From: Oceanirhabdus sp. W0125-5
GTDB taxonomy: Bacteria > Bacillota > Clostridia > Clostridiales > Clostridiaceae
DNA: 64,000 nucleotides
Direction of reading: 5' to 3'
Assembly: GCF_027938815.1 (NCBI RefSeq)
Contig: NZ_CP115913.1
Coordinates: 3,134,001-3,198,000 of the forward strand
The notes below the pieces were generated by a model. The model made no database searches and was not told where the DNA came from. It was given only the letters and a program-made list of their open reading frames with translations. Position numbers and translations under genes: made by a program. How positions within the stretch are numbered: position 1 is the first letter of the stretch; each line of letters begins with the position of its first letter. Positions 1 through 8,112 of the stretch are shown in pieces.

Positions 1-119
1 TCTCTGGTCCTAGCATCTTGATAAAGTATGCTAGTTTTGTTATTGCTCAACTTCCGAATACAATACTACTCGAAGTATGCAATAAGAAACTTGTAAAAAT
101 ACATAATGATATATTTTAA
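1..119 (+). CDS. C-terminal end of an unidentified protein (partial)
   Basis: An open frame enters from the left edge (codons begin at base 3) and stops with TAA at 117-119, about 38 residues. It is followed 11 bases later by a clear terminator, which supports it being the true end of a gene. The visible tail is mixed hydrophobic and ends in a lysine-rich stretch. It is too short to recognise a family. Confidence 0.55.
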   Translation, partial: SGPSILIKYASFVIAQLPNTILLEVCNKKLVKIHNDIF

Positions 120-130
120 AATCACAAGAA

Positions 131-159
131 AAGGAGACAAGTAAATCTGTCTCCTTTTT
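131..159 (+). terminator. Intrinsic terminator after the left-edge gene
   Basis: A 9-bp perfect stem (AAGGAGACA pairing with TGTCTCCTT) encloses an 8-base loop and runs into a T tract. It ends the partial gene at the left edge. Bases 160-370 hold no gene; they are AT-rich and probably contain the promoter of the peptidase gene. Confidence 0.9.
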
Positions 160-370
160 ACATAAAATATATTCAAATGTAAATATGTTAGATTTAATAA
201 GCATTTTTAAAATAGATTTTGATAATATATACCTATCTTTTTTATTTATTAATAATTGTAATGGAAACAGGTTGATGGGAAATGAAATATATGGTAATGT
301 ATACCATATATAGAATTATAGAAATCACGATAATAGAAAGATACTATTAATAATATTAAGGGGTGATACC

Positions 371-1423
371 TTGGGATTTAAAAGGATACAAGATTATGGT
401 GTGAAAATTGGAAATCTAAAGTGTGGCGAAAACAATCTTATAACAGATGTTAAGGGAGTAAAAGTTGGTCATACTACTTTAAATAACGGAGATATAACAA
501 CAGGAGTAACAACAATTATACCTCATGGAGGAAATATATATAAGGAAAAGCTAATAGCTGCATCTCATGTTATTAATGGGTTTGGAAAAACTATAGGAAC
601 CATACAGATAGAAGAACTAGGAACATTAGAAACACCTATAGTCTTAACAAATACATTAAGTGTAGGTACTGCAAGTGATGCTCTAATCGAATACATGCTT
701 TCATTTAATGAGGATATTGGAATATCAACAGGAACGGTTAATCCAGTAGTATGTGAGTGCAATGATGGTTATTTAAATGATATTAGAGGAAGACATATAA
801 AAAAAGAACATATTTTTGATAGTATTAATAACTCTGGTAGTATATTTGAAGAGGGAGCAGTTGGGGCAGGAACAGGTATGACTTGCTATGGGCTTAAAGG
901 TGGCATTGGATCATCTTCAAGAATTGTTGAACTTGAGGGTAATGATTATACAGTTGGTATTTTGGTTCTTTCAAATTTCGGTATCAAAGAGAATTTTATT
1001 TTGAATGGGCTAAGAGCTGGAGAGAAAATATGGAATCAATCATCTGATAGGATAGAAGAAGAAAAAGGATCAATAATAATAATTTTAGCAACAGATATTC
1101 CACTTTCATATAGACAATTGAAGAGAGTTATAAAAAGATCTTCAGTAGCAATTGCAAGAACAGGTTCTTTTTCAGGAAATGGGAGTGGTGAAATTACAAT
1201 AGGTTTTACAACCGCAAACAGAATAAATCATTATGAAGAAAGTGACATTGTAAATATAAAAATATTAAATGAAAATATGATTGATAAAGTGTTCCTAGCA
1301 GTAGCAGATGCTTGTGAAGAAGCCATACTAAATTCTATTATATGTTCTGATACAACTACAGGTAGAGATGGACATATAAGAAAATCCTTGGTAGAATATT
1401 TAAATAAATTAGATTTAGAATAG
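371..1423 (+). CDS. DmpA-family (P1, MEROPS S58) aminopeptidase
   Basis: This 350-residue protein belongs to the L-aminopeptidase/D-esterase family of self-cleaving N-terminal-nucleophile hydrolases. Family features visible are the N-terminal ITDVKGVKVGH stretch, the central GAGTGM...GGIGSSSR region and a GSIII motif near residue 234. That motif matches the Gly-Ser bond cut during maturation of DmpA, which frees the catalytic serine. Length is normal for the family. The start is a TTG at 371 preceded by AGGGGTGAT. No signal peptide is seen, so it should be cytoplasmic and may release N-terminal residues, possibly D- or beta-amino acids, from small peptides. The regulator gene follows 33 bases later and may be co-transcribed. 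Confidence 0.88.
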   Translation: MGFKRIQDYGVKIGNLKCGENNLITDVKGVKVGHTTLNNGDITTGVTTIIPHGGNIYKEKLIAASHVINGFGKTIGTIQIEELGTLETPIVLTNTLSVGTASDALIEYMLSFNEDIGISTGTVNPVVCECNDGYLNDIRGRHIKKEHIFDSINNSGSIFEEGAVGAGTGMTCYGLKGGIGSSSRIVELEGNDYTVGILVLSNFGIKENFILNGLRAGEKIWNQSSDRIEEEKGSIIIILATDIPLSYRQLKRVIKRSSVAIARTGSFSGNGSGEITIGFTTANRINHYEESDIVNIKILNENMIDKVFLAVADACEEAILNSIICSDTTTGRDGHIRKSLVEYLNKLDLE

Positions 1424-1456
1424 ATATTAATATGAAATATCAATAAGGTGGTTACC

Positions 1457-2470
1457 ATGGAAAATAAATTACCGATTATTTACAATACAAATATTGAATG
1501 CAGAACTTCACTAATAGTTGAAATTATTGGAGTTATTAATGCTATCATATGTGAAAAAAATAAATTTCATAATCACGAGAGTATAATAACTTTTAAAAAC
1601 TTATTACATGAAGATGATATGAAGATTATTAATATACTTAATCAAAGTCACTTTAAAGGAAGAAGTTTAACAGAGTTTTTATTTGTAAATGAACATTATG
1701 AAAGCCCTGACCTCTTTTGTGAACATATAAAAAGTATAAATGAAGAGGATTTTATCTATCTATTTTATAGTGAGATGATATCAAAAGAAGAGATTAAAGA
1801 GATTAGAAATCATAAGTTAGATTTACGAGAATATATTAAAAAACATAAATGGATTAATGAGAAAGAATTTGAGTTTTTAGATGATTTATTCTTTAAAACT
1901 CAATTGCTTCGTGATGGTTGTTGTGAAATAATCAAAAAATTAAGCGAAGTTGTTAAAGAATCAATGAGCAAATATTATTCTTTATATCATGAGAGTCTTA
2001 AAGAGATGGATGAAAAGATTAAATTTAATTCTCCACTTAATTTCGCTCAAGAAATAATGGGTAAAACTTTTCAAAGAGTATATGATTTTAGAAAATATAT
2101 TTTTATTCCTTCATATTATATGCAATTAGGGCCAGCAAGATATTTTAGTACTTCAACCCAGATTCTTATAAAACCTTTAGAAGTCTTTAAAGAAGAATTC
2201 GCTGGAGAAGAAATCTCAAAAGCCTTAAAAGTAATGAGTGACCCAACTAGAATTGAACTTATTAAAATTATTAGCAATAATTCTTATTATGGAAAAGAAC
2301 TAGCTGATAAGCTTAATGTAAAGACTCCAACAATATCACATCATTTAGAGTCATTGAAAAGTGTTGGTCTCTTACATGAGGAGAAAATTAAGAATATTAG
2401 ATACGTTTCATTGAATAAGAAAAGATATAGTGAAATATTAAAGGCTCTTAATCAATTTATTGTGAAGTAA
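1457..2470 (+). CDS. ArsR-like winged-helix transcriptional regulator
   Basis: A protein of about 337 residues whose last 80 residues form an ArsR-type winged helix (LKVMSDPTRIELIKII, then ELADKL...PTISHHLESLKSVGLL). The long helical N-terminal part is not recognised and may bind a ligand or mediate dimerisation. ATG at 1457 is preferred over the in-frame GTG at 1448 because AAGGTGG lies five bases upstream of the ATG. A terminator follows, then a promoter with a perfect palindrome in front of an ABC exporter. That arrangement suggests the protein represses or activates the exporter, but the link is inferred from position only. Confidence 0.85.
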   Translation: MENKLPIIYNTNIECRTSLIVEIIGVINAIICEKNKFHNHESIITFKNLLHEDDMKIINILNQSHFKGRSLTEFLFVNEHYESPDLFCEHIKSINEEDFIYLFYSEMISKEEIKEIRNHKLDLREYIKKHKWINEKEFEFLDDLFFKTQLLRDGCCEIIKKLSEVVKESMSKYYSLYHESLKEMDEKIKFNSPLNFAQEIMGKTFQRVYDFRKYIFIPSYYMQLGPARYFSTSTQILIKPLEVFKEEFAGEEISKALKVMSDPTRIELIKIISNNSYYGKELADKLNVKTPTISHHLESLKSVGLLHEEKIKNIRYVSLNKKRYSEILKALNQFIVK

Positions 2471-2512
2471 GCAATAATTCTGAGAATACAATTTAATAAA
2501 GCATATATGAGG

Positions 2513-2551
2513 AATACACATTAAAGGAAAACTTTAATGTGTATTTTTTTT
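2513..2551 (+). terminator. Intrinsic terminator after the ArsR-like gene
   Basis: AATACACATTAAAG pairs perfectly with CTTTAATGTGTATT around a GAAAA loop and continues into a run of T. It separates the regulator transcript from the exporter operon. Confidence 0.92.
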
Positions 2552-2560
2552 GTGAAAATA

Positions 2561-2614
2561 TTGACAGTTTTGATAAAAACATATATTATATAAACATCTA
2601 ATATATATTAGATG
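2561..2614 (+). promoter_or_regulatory. Promoter with 20-bp palindromic operator for the ABC exporter
   Basis: TTGACA (2561-2566) and TATTAT (2584-2589) are separated by 17 bases. A perfect 20-bp palindrome, CATCTAATATATATTAGATG, covers 2595-2614, at the predicted transcription start. A dimeric winged-helix protein bound here would block initiation. The adjacent ArsR-like regulator is the obvious candidate, by inference. Confidence 0.75.
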
Positions 2615-2860
2615 CGCATTTAATGTATTTAAATTATATCAAAAGGGGGAAAATCATCTTTATTTTAACGAGGGATAAGGGAGGAACTAATGAATGATGA
2701 TGACATAGTTTTTTCATATGAAATATAAATAGGACAAGTTTTAAGTAAATATTTTTATACTTGAATTTTGAAAGTTTTATACATATAAAAGAATAAAAAT
2801 GAAAGGAAGTGAGTTTTTAGTGGGTTTGTATATTTTAATACACTCTCACTAAGGTTGATT
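2615..2860 (+). promoter_or_regulatory. Long exporter leader with mini-ORFs
   Basis: About 250 bases lie between the palindrome and the exporter ATPase. Besides the mini-ORF at 2690, a second one (GTG at 2820 to TAA at 2852, MGLYILIHSH) sits behind AAAGGAAGTGAG. Its stop overlaps the ribosome binding site AAGG used by the ATPase. AGTG and CACT segments around 2819-2850 could pair and mask that site. No terminator is visible, so any control would act on translation. This is suggestive only. Confidence 0.35.
2690..2728 (+). CDS. Possible 12-residue leader peptide
   Basis: ATG at 2690 follows a very strong binding site (AAGGGAGG, spacing about six bases) and encodes MNDDDIVFSYEI before TAA. The site quality is as good as that of any gene nearby, which is why it is listed. 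There is no homology to lean on, and it could be a chance reading frame in the exporter leader. Confidence 0.35.
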   Translation: MNDDDIVFSYEI

Positions 2861-3838
2861 ATGGGAAATGTCATAGAGGTTAAAAATCTTAAGAGAAATT
2901 ATGAAACAACAGTAGGTATCCTAAAAAGAGAACAAAAAGTAGTACAAGCACTAAAAGGAGTATCTTTTAATGTTAAAAAGGGAGAAATATTTGGATTACT
3001 AGGTCCTAATGGCGCAGGAAAAACTACAACAATAAAAATCCTAACAACATTACTAGCTCCTTCAGAAGGAGAAGCAAAAGTATTAGGATATAAATCCTTT
3101 GGTGAAGAAAAGAAGTTAAGACATAAAATAAACTTTATATTTGGTGGGGAACGTAGTTTATATTGGAGATTATCAGCAAGAAATAATCTTAGTTATTTTA
3201 TGGATCTTTATGGAATAGATGATAATGTTAAAGAAAATAGGATTAATGAATTATTGAAGTTAGTTGGACTTGAAGGAAAGGGAGATATAAAAGTAGAGGC
3301 ATATTCAAAGGGGATGAAACAGAGATTACAGATAGCTAGAGGACTGATAAATAAACCAGAAATATTATTCTTAGATGAACCAACAATAGGGTTAGACCCA
3401 GCAGGTGCAAGGGACTTGCGAGATATAATTAAAAAATTATCAAAAGAAGGGACAACTATATTGTTAACAACACATTATATGCAAGAAGCAGAAGAACTCT
3501 GTGACAGAATCGGATTTATAAATGGAGGTAAATTAGTTGCACTTGATACAGTATCTAATTTAAGAAAATTATCTAATAAAGGAAGTATTATTCATTGTAT
3601 TGTTGGAGATTTTAATGAGGCGCTTCAGATGGAACTACTTAAAATTGAAGGTGTAAACTCAATTAATGTAAAAGAGAAAAAAGGGGAAAACAACTTGTAT
3701 ATTGAAACACTTAAACCTCATGAAATAATAAATAAGGTAACAAATATACTCAAAGACTGTCAGATGAAAAGCTTTAGTATTAGAGAAGTTACTTTGGAAG
3801 ATATATACTTAAAAATAGTAGGTGAAAAAAATGAATAG
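2861..3838 (+). CDS. ABC exporter ATP-binding protein
   Basis: The nucleotide-binding subunit of an ABC-2 type exporter, about 325 residues. It has a Walker A (GPNGAGKTT), an ABC signature (YSKGMKQR), a Walker B (ILFLDEPTIGLDP) and the switch histidine (TTHYM). A C-terminal extension of about 100 residues is typical of the drug-resistance branch (DrrA/CcmA-like). ATG at 2861 is chosen because AAGG lies six bases upstream; an in-frame TTG at 2855 overlaps that site. The gene overlaps the first permease gene by eight bases, showing tight coupling. The substrate cannot be told from sequence. Confidence 0.92.
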   Translation: MGNVIEVKNLKRNYETTVGILKREQKVVQALKGVSFNVKKGEIFGLLGPNGAGKTTTIKILTTLLAPSEGEAKVLGYKSFGEEKKLRHKINFIFGGERSLYWRLSARNNLSYFMDLYGIDDNVKENRINELLKLVGLEGKGDIKVEAYSKGMKQRLQIARGLINKPEILFLDEPTIGLDPAGARDLRDIIKKLSKEGTTILLTTHYMQEAEELCDRIGFINGGKLVALDTVSNLRKLSNKGSIIHCIVGDFNEALQMELLKIEGVNSINVKEKKGENNLYIETLKPHEIINKVTNILKDCQMKSFSIREVTLEDIYLKIVGEKNE

Positions 3839-4613
3839 TTTTAAAGTCATCGCATCAAGTAGTTTATTACAAATGAAGCAATCCATTAGTAGGTCAATGT
3901 TTAGATTTTGTGTAATAGTACAACCAATCATGACAGCTTTTATTATGTTCATGGTATATAAGGATAGAGGATATGAAGATTATGTTGCCTATGTTATGTT
4001 AGGTACTGCAATAAGCAGTTTATGGGGAACTATTAGTTATTCATCAGCAGGTGATATTGAACGTGAACGATATATGGGAGCTCTTCAAGTTATCTTTACC
4101 GCACCTGCAAGATTTAGAACAATTATGTTAGGAAAAGTTCTAGGAAATACAGTATGGGGAATAGTTTCAATGATAATAAGTTTTGTTTTTGTACTATTAG
4201 CATTTTCAGTTCCTCTTATTATTAAGCATCCTGTTCTTTTTATAATAATATCTCTAATAGGAATTATATCTTTTATTGCTGTTGCAATGATGTTATCTGC
4301 AATGTTGGCAATATCTAGAAGTACAAGAGTTCTTATGAATATTATGGAGTACCCTATATTAATATTATGTGGAATAATGTTTCCTATAGAAATAATACCA
4401 GTATATATTAGATGGATATCTTATTTGCTATCTCCAACATTCGTTGTTAAATTGCTTAGGATGTGTGTATTTGGAATAGAAGATTGGAGTCTATTTTATA
4501 ATCTTTCTTTAACACTTATAGTGGTAACAATTGTATATATAGGAATATCTATAATAGGGTATAGAATGATAGATACTAAAGCTAGAATAAATGCTTCATT
4601 GGAGGTGCATTAA
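3831..4613 (+). CDS. ABC-2 type exporter permease (first subunit)
   Basis: An integral membrane protein of about 260 residues with roughly six hydrophobic segments, an ABC-2 transporter fold. ATG at 3831 follows AGGTG and overlaps the end of the ATPase gene. An in-frame GTG at 3822 is too close to that site to be the start. It pairs with the next permease to form a heterodimeric channel. Residues near the middle (GDIERERYMGALQVIFTAP) match the cytoplasmic coupling helix of this family. Confidence 0.88.
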   Translation: MNSFKVIASSSLLQMKQSISRSMFRFCVIVQPIMTAFIMFMVYKDRGYEDYVAYVMLGTAISSLWGTISYSSAGDIERERYMGALQVIFTAPARFRTIMLGKVLGNTVWGIVSMIISFVFVLLAFSVPLIIKHPVLFIIISLIGIISFIAVAMMLSAMLAISRSTRVLMNIMEYPILILCGIMFPIEIIPVYIRWISYLLSPTFVVKLLRMCVFGIEDWSLFYNLSLTLIVVTIVYIGISIIGYRMIDTKARINASLEVH

Positions 4614-4614
4614 T

Positions 4615-5394
4615 ATGAAAAGATTTATCAGGCAGTCTCTTTTCTCATTCAAATCTCTTTTTGGTTATTTAAGTCCAAAAACATATTTACTTATGAAAAT
4701 AATAGATCCTATGCTTCAAATGATATATTTTTCACTGCTAATTAAATTTGTATATAAAACAAATGATATGACACCTTGGATAATAGGTAATGCATTTATT
4801 CTGTGTTGCAGAAATACAGTTTTTGGTATCGGAACAAGTTTGATAGGTGAAAGATATAGCGGAACTCTGAAATTGATTATAGGGTCTCCAGCAAATAAGT
4901 TTAAAGTTTTTATGAGTAGAGGTATATTTCATATAATAGATTCTGCTATTACAGTGACTATTGGATTAATAACAGGATATTTAATTTTTAATTTTTATAT
5001 TCCTATTGATAGATTGATGATTTTTATTCTATCAGTATTAGTATGTATGTTCAGTGCTGTAGGATTAGGATTATGTATAAGTGTATTTGGACTTCTTACA
5101 AGAGATATTCATTTATTTCTTAATACAATCTCAATGTTGTTATTTGCTTTAACAGGAGCTATATTCCCACTTGAACGTTTACCATTATTTTTATCAAAAA
5201 TAGCGTATTTGCTACCTATAACTAGAAGCATAGAGTGTGCAAGATTAATTGCAAGTGGTGGAGAATTATCTAGGATATTAAGGCTTATGGGAGGAGAAAT
5301 GTTAATAGGAATAATTTTCATTGTATTTGGTTATGTAGTACTAAATATAGTTGAAAAAATCTCAATTAATAAGGCTACATTAGATATATATTAA
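4615..5394 (+). CDS. ABC-2 type exporter permease (second subunit)
   Basis: The second membrane subunit of the exporter, about 259 residues with six predicted membrane segments. It carries its own coupling motif (GERYSGTLKLIIGSPANKFKV), clearly related to that of the first permease. The start at 4615 is fixed by GGAGGTG six to seven bases upstream. The gap to the previous stop is one base, so the three genes form one operon. The exported compound is unknown. Confidence 0.88.
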   Translation: MKRFIRQSLFSFKSLFGYLSPKTYLLMKIIDPMLQMIYFSLLIKFVYKTNDMTPWIIGNAFILCCRNTVFGIGTSLIGERYSGTLKLIIGSPANKFKVFMSRGIFHIIDSAITVTIGLITGYLIFNFYIPIDRLMIFILSVLVCMFSAVGLGLCISVFGLLTRDIHLFLNTISMLLFALTGAIFPLERLPLFLSKIAYLLPITRSIECARLIASGGELSRILRLMGGEMLIGIIFIVFGYVVLNIVEKISINKATLDIY

Positions 5395-5397
5395 AAT

Positions 5398-5438
5398 AAG
5401 AATAATCAATCTTATCAAGAATAAAATTGATTATTCTT
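5398..5438 (+). terminator. AT-rich terminator hairpin after the exporter operon
   Basis: AAGAATAATCAAT pairs perfectly with ATTGATTATTCTT around a 15-base loop. There is only a weak T run after it, so termination may be partial. Its 3' arm also contains the -35 element of the next promoter. Confidence 0.6.
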
Positions 5439-5455
5439 AAGTATTATGATATAAT
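5427..5455 (+). promoter_or_regulatory. Promoter of the pduS-pduT unit
   Basis: TTGATT (5427-5432) and TATAAT (5450-5455) are spaced 17 bases apart, just upstream of the ANTAR-type leader. The -35 element is embedded in the terminator arm of the exporter operon. Confidence 0.65.
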
Positions 5456-5490
5456 TTAGTCAGAAAATTATGAAAATTGGATAGGTTATT

Positions 5491-5570
5491 GATACACAAT
5501 GGTGTGTATTCTAAAATGCAATGAAGCTTGTAAGGGAATTACTTATTATTCCTTTACGAGCTTTTCTTTT
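5491..5570 (+). promoter_or_regulatory. EutV-type (ANTAR) antitermination leader before pduS
   Basis: The first hairpin is ATACAC/GTGTAT with hexaloop AATGGT. The second is a short bulged stem closed by GC/GC with hexaloop AATGAA. Both loops have A at position 1 and G at position 4, the hallmark of ANTAR protein targets. The 3' side of hairpin two is shared with a long terminator (AAGCTTGTAAGGGAAT pairing with ATTCCTTTACGAGCTT, then a T-rich tract). Binding of phosphorylated EutV would stabilise the two hairpins and prevent the terminator. Confidence 0.88.
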
Positions 5571-5634
5571 TATCAATATTTAAGTTTTGGTATGCAAATG
5601 TTCAGATAGTAATATAAAGGTGAGGTGTGTAGTT

Positions 5635-6978
5635 ATGGATTTGTTAGATCAAATATATAATGCAGGAGTTGTTGGGGCTGGTGGAGCTGGTTTCCCTACT
5701 CATATTAAATTGAATTGCAAAGTAGAATACTTGATTTTGAATGGATCGGAATGTGAACCATTACTGGCTACAGATAAATATTTAATGAGAACAAAGGGAA
5801 AAGAAATAATTGGCACATTGGATAAAATTGCAGAAACAATTGAAGCAAAAAAAGTCGTTATTGCATTAAAACTTAAATATAAGAGAGAAATAGAGAGTCT
5901 TAAATTAGCAATAGAAGAACTTAACTCAAAAATAGAAATACATTGTTTAGATAATTTTTATCCTGCAGGAGATGAACAAATTTTAGTATATGAAATTACA
6001 GGAAGGACTGTTCCTCCTGCTGGTATTCCATTACACGTAGGTGCAGTTGTATCTAATGTTGGAACTGTTGTAAATATTCATGAAGCCTTAAAAGGTAATC
6101 CTGTTATTAATAATCACGTATCAGTTTTGGGAGAGGTTAAAAATCCAAGTATACTAAAAGTTCCTATTGGTACTTCCATACTAAAGTGCATAGAAAAAGC
6201 AGGAGGTGCAACATTGGATGATTATAATATAATTTTAGGTGGTCCAATGATGGGTAAAATACTATATAAATCAGAATTAGAACAAAGTGTAATTACAAAA
6301 ACTAATGGAGCAATTATTGTTATACCTAGTAATCATTATTTAGTGAATAGAGATAAAATTTCTCTAGAGCATATAATTAATCGGGCAAAATCTGCTTGTA
6401 TACAATGTTCGTATTGTACAGAACTTTGTCCGAGATATTTAATTGGACATCCTTTACAACCTCATAAAATTATGAGAGCAATAACTCATTCAAAATATGG
6501 AGATAGTATAAAATCAGCTCAATTATGTTGTGAATGTGGTGTATGTGAATTATATGCATGCCCAATGGGGTTATCACCTCGTCAAGTAAATATTTATTTT
6601 AAAAATGAATTAAGAAATAAAGGGTTCAGGTACAAGAATACTGAGAGTGAATTGGAAGCTAGAGAGGAACGAGAAAATAGAAAAATACCCACTAAGCGAC
6701 TTATGTCGAGAATTGATATTACAAAATACTCTGGGCAAAAGCTTGAAGATTCCAAAGAAGTATCTATTTCATTTGTTAAAATACCACTAAGACAACATAT
6801 TGGTAAAGGTGCTACTTCGCTTGTTAATGTTGGGGATAAAGTTGAAAAAGGTGAATTAATCGGATGTGTTGAGAAGGATCAACTAGGAGCAAATGTCCAT
6901 GCTAGCATAGGGGGCAAAATAATTGAAGTGTCTGATTCCATAGTTATTCAAAGTGAAAATTCGGAGGGGGAAGAATAA
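5635..6978 (+). CDS. pduS: PduS-like microcompartment flavoprotein (cobalamin reductase / RnfC-like)
   Basis: A 447-residue protein of the PduS/RnfC-like family. It has an N-terminal glycine-rich nucleotide/flavin site (GVVGAGGAGFPTHIK), the GSECEPL motif, an SLBB domain in the middle, two 4Fe-4S motifs (CIQCSYCTELCP and CCECGVCELYACP) and a C-terminal biotinyl-like hairpin. PduS oxidises NADH and reduces cob(III)alamin in propanediol compartments. Here it probably serves the cobalamin of EutBC or moves electrons to the shell. ATG at 5635 follows AAAGGTGAGG; an earlier in-frame start at 5587 has no site. The stop overlaps the pduT-like start (TAATG). Confidence 0.9.
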   Translation: MDLLDQIYNAGVVGAGGAGFPTHIKLNCKVEYLILNGSECEPLLATDKYLMRTKGKEIIGTLDKIAETIEAKKVVIALKLKYKREIESLKLAIEELNSKIEIHCLDNFYPAGDEQILVYEITGRTVPPAGIPLHVGAVVSNVGTVVNIHEALKGNPVINNHVSVLGEVKNPSILKVPIGTSILKCIEKAGGATLDDYNIILGGPMMGKILYKSELEQSVITKTNGAIIVIPSNHYLVNRDKISLEHIINRAKSACIQCSYCTELCPRYLIGHPLQPHKIMRAITHSKYGDSIKSAQLCCECGVCELYACPMGLSPRQVNIYFKNELRNKGFRYKNTESELEAREERENRKIPTKRLMSRIDITKYSGQKLEDSKEVSISFVKIPLRQHIGKGATSLVNVGDKVEKGELIGCVEKDQLGANVHASIGGKIIEVSDSIVIQSENSEGEE

Positions 6979-7523
6979 TGAGCACAATAGGCATGATTGA
7001 ACTTAACAGTATTGCAAAAGGGATTGAAACAGCAGATATTATGGTAAAAGCTGCTGAAGTTGATTTAATAATGTCAAAACCTATATGTCCTGGAAAGTAT
7101 TTAATTCTAATAACAGGAGATGTAGGGGCTGTTAATTCATCATTAGAAGCAGGAATAGATAATGGTAGCCAGTATATTGTAGATAAATTATTACTACCAA
7201 GAGTTCATCCACAACTTTTAAAAGCTATTAATCAATCAACTTATATAGATGATGTTAATGCTGTAGGAGTATTAGAATACTATAGTATTGCAACAGCGAT
7301 AGTAGGAGCTGATGCAGCTGCTAAAGCTGCAAGAATTCAGTTGATAGAAGTAAGACTGGGAGTTGGGGTTGGTGGTAAAGGCTTTGTAACTCTTTGTGGA
7401 GATGTTAGTGCTGTAAGTGAGGCAATAGATGTAGGTGCTAATATTGGTAGTGAAAATGGAATGTTAGTAAATAAGGTTGTTATTCCATCACCAACAAAGG
7501 AAGTTTTTTATAAATTACTTTAG
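6978..7523 (+). CDS. pduT: PduT-like trimeric shell protein with Fe-S site
   Basis: A 181-residue protein with two BMC domains in tandem, the pseudo-hexameric trimer type. The first domain carries the KPICPGKYL segment, whose cysteine corresponds to the residue that holds a 4Fe-4S cluster at the pore of PduT. The start overlaps the pduS stop by one base, and PduS and PduT are known to interact in propanediol compartments. It likely passes electrons across the shell. A promoter and a second ANTAR leader separate it from eutS. Confidence 0.9.
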   Translation: MSTIGMIELNSIAKGIETADIMVKAAEVDLIMSKPICPGKYLILITGDVGAVNSSLEAGIDNGSQYIVDKLLLPRVHPQLLKAINQSTYIDDVNAVGVLEYYSIATAIVGADAAAKAARIQLIEVRLGVGVGGKGFVTLCGDVSAVSEAIDVGANIGSENGMLVNKVVIPSPTKEVFYKLL

Positions 7524-7586
7524 ATTATCAGAATAATTCAATCAGGTAATAAATAAGTGAAAATTCAGAATATTTTAACAGTAATA

Positions 7587-7614
7587 TTGACATTAATTTC
7601 CCATATGATATAAT
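7587..7614 (+). promoter_or_regulatory. Promoter of the eutS operon
   Basis: TTGACA (7587-7592) and TATAAT (7609-7614) are separated by 16 bases, upstream of the second ANTAR-type leader. This is probably the main start for the eut operon. Confidence 0.75.
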
Positions 7615-7641
7615 ATAGGTATAATTAAATAGGTTATAATT

Positions 7642-7725
7642 AATTGCACAATGGCGTGCGTTAACTAGAAAAGCAATGGGGCTTCATAAAACATTAGGTT
7701 GTTTTTATGATGCTCTTTATTTTAT
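7642..7725 (+). promoter_or_regulatory. EutV-type (ANTAR) antitermination leader before eutS
   Basis: Hairpin one is TTGCAC/GTGCGT with loop AATGGC. Hairpin two is AAGC/GCTT with loop AATGGG. Both loops have A1 and G4. The 3' arm of hairpin two is the 5' arm of a terminator (GGCTTCATAAAACA pairing with TGTTTTTATGATGCT, followed by a T-rich tract). This is the textbook arrangement for EutV-dependent antitermination. Confidence 0.92.
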
Positions 7726-7756
7726 ATTAATAGTACTATAAAACGGGGTGACAATT

Positions 7757-8101
7757 TTGGAAGAAAAACAAAGAATAATTCAAGAATATGTTCCTGGGAA
7801 ACAGGTAACCCTTGCACATATAATTGCACATCCGAATAAGAATGTATATAAAAAACTAGGGCTCTCCGATGAATATAGTGAGGCCATTGGGATAATGACC
7901 ATCACACCTAGTGAAGCTGCCATAATAGCTGCTGATGTATCAACAAAAGCAGCTGGTGTTGAAATTGGCTTTGTGGATAGATTTAGCGGGTCACTTGTGA
8001 TAGTTGGTGATGTTGCTAGTGTTGAAGCGGCAGTTAAGGAAGTAATAAATATGCTTAGTAATGTTCTGTCATTTTCAGCTTCAAAGATCACTAAGTCATA
8101 G
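7757..8101 (+). CDS. eutS: EutS shell protein
   Basis: A circularly permuted BMC-H hexamer protein of about 114 residues that forms microcompartment facets. The sequence follows the family closely ([50 protein letters not shown]) and ends in the typical TKS. The start is taken as TTG at 7757, five bases after GGGGTGA, which gives the family's usual N-terminus; an in-frame GTG at 7748 lies inside the binding site. It is the first gene after the ANTAR leader. Confidence 0.95.
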   Translation: MEEKQRIIQEYVPGKQVTLAHIIAHPNKNVYKKLGLSDEYSEAIGIMTITPSEAAIIAADVSTKAAGVEIGFVDRFSGSLVIVGDVASVEAAVKEVINMLSNVLSFSASKITKS

Positions 8102-8112
8102 GGGGAAAAAAG

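Noticed and set aside
7780..8091. Open frames antisense to eutS and many other genes
   Set aside because: They mirror the codon pattern of the sense genes and lack ribosome binding sites; treated as shadows.
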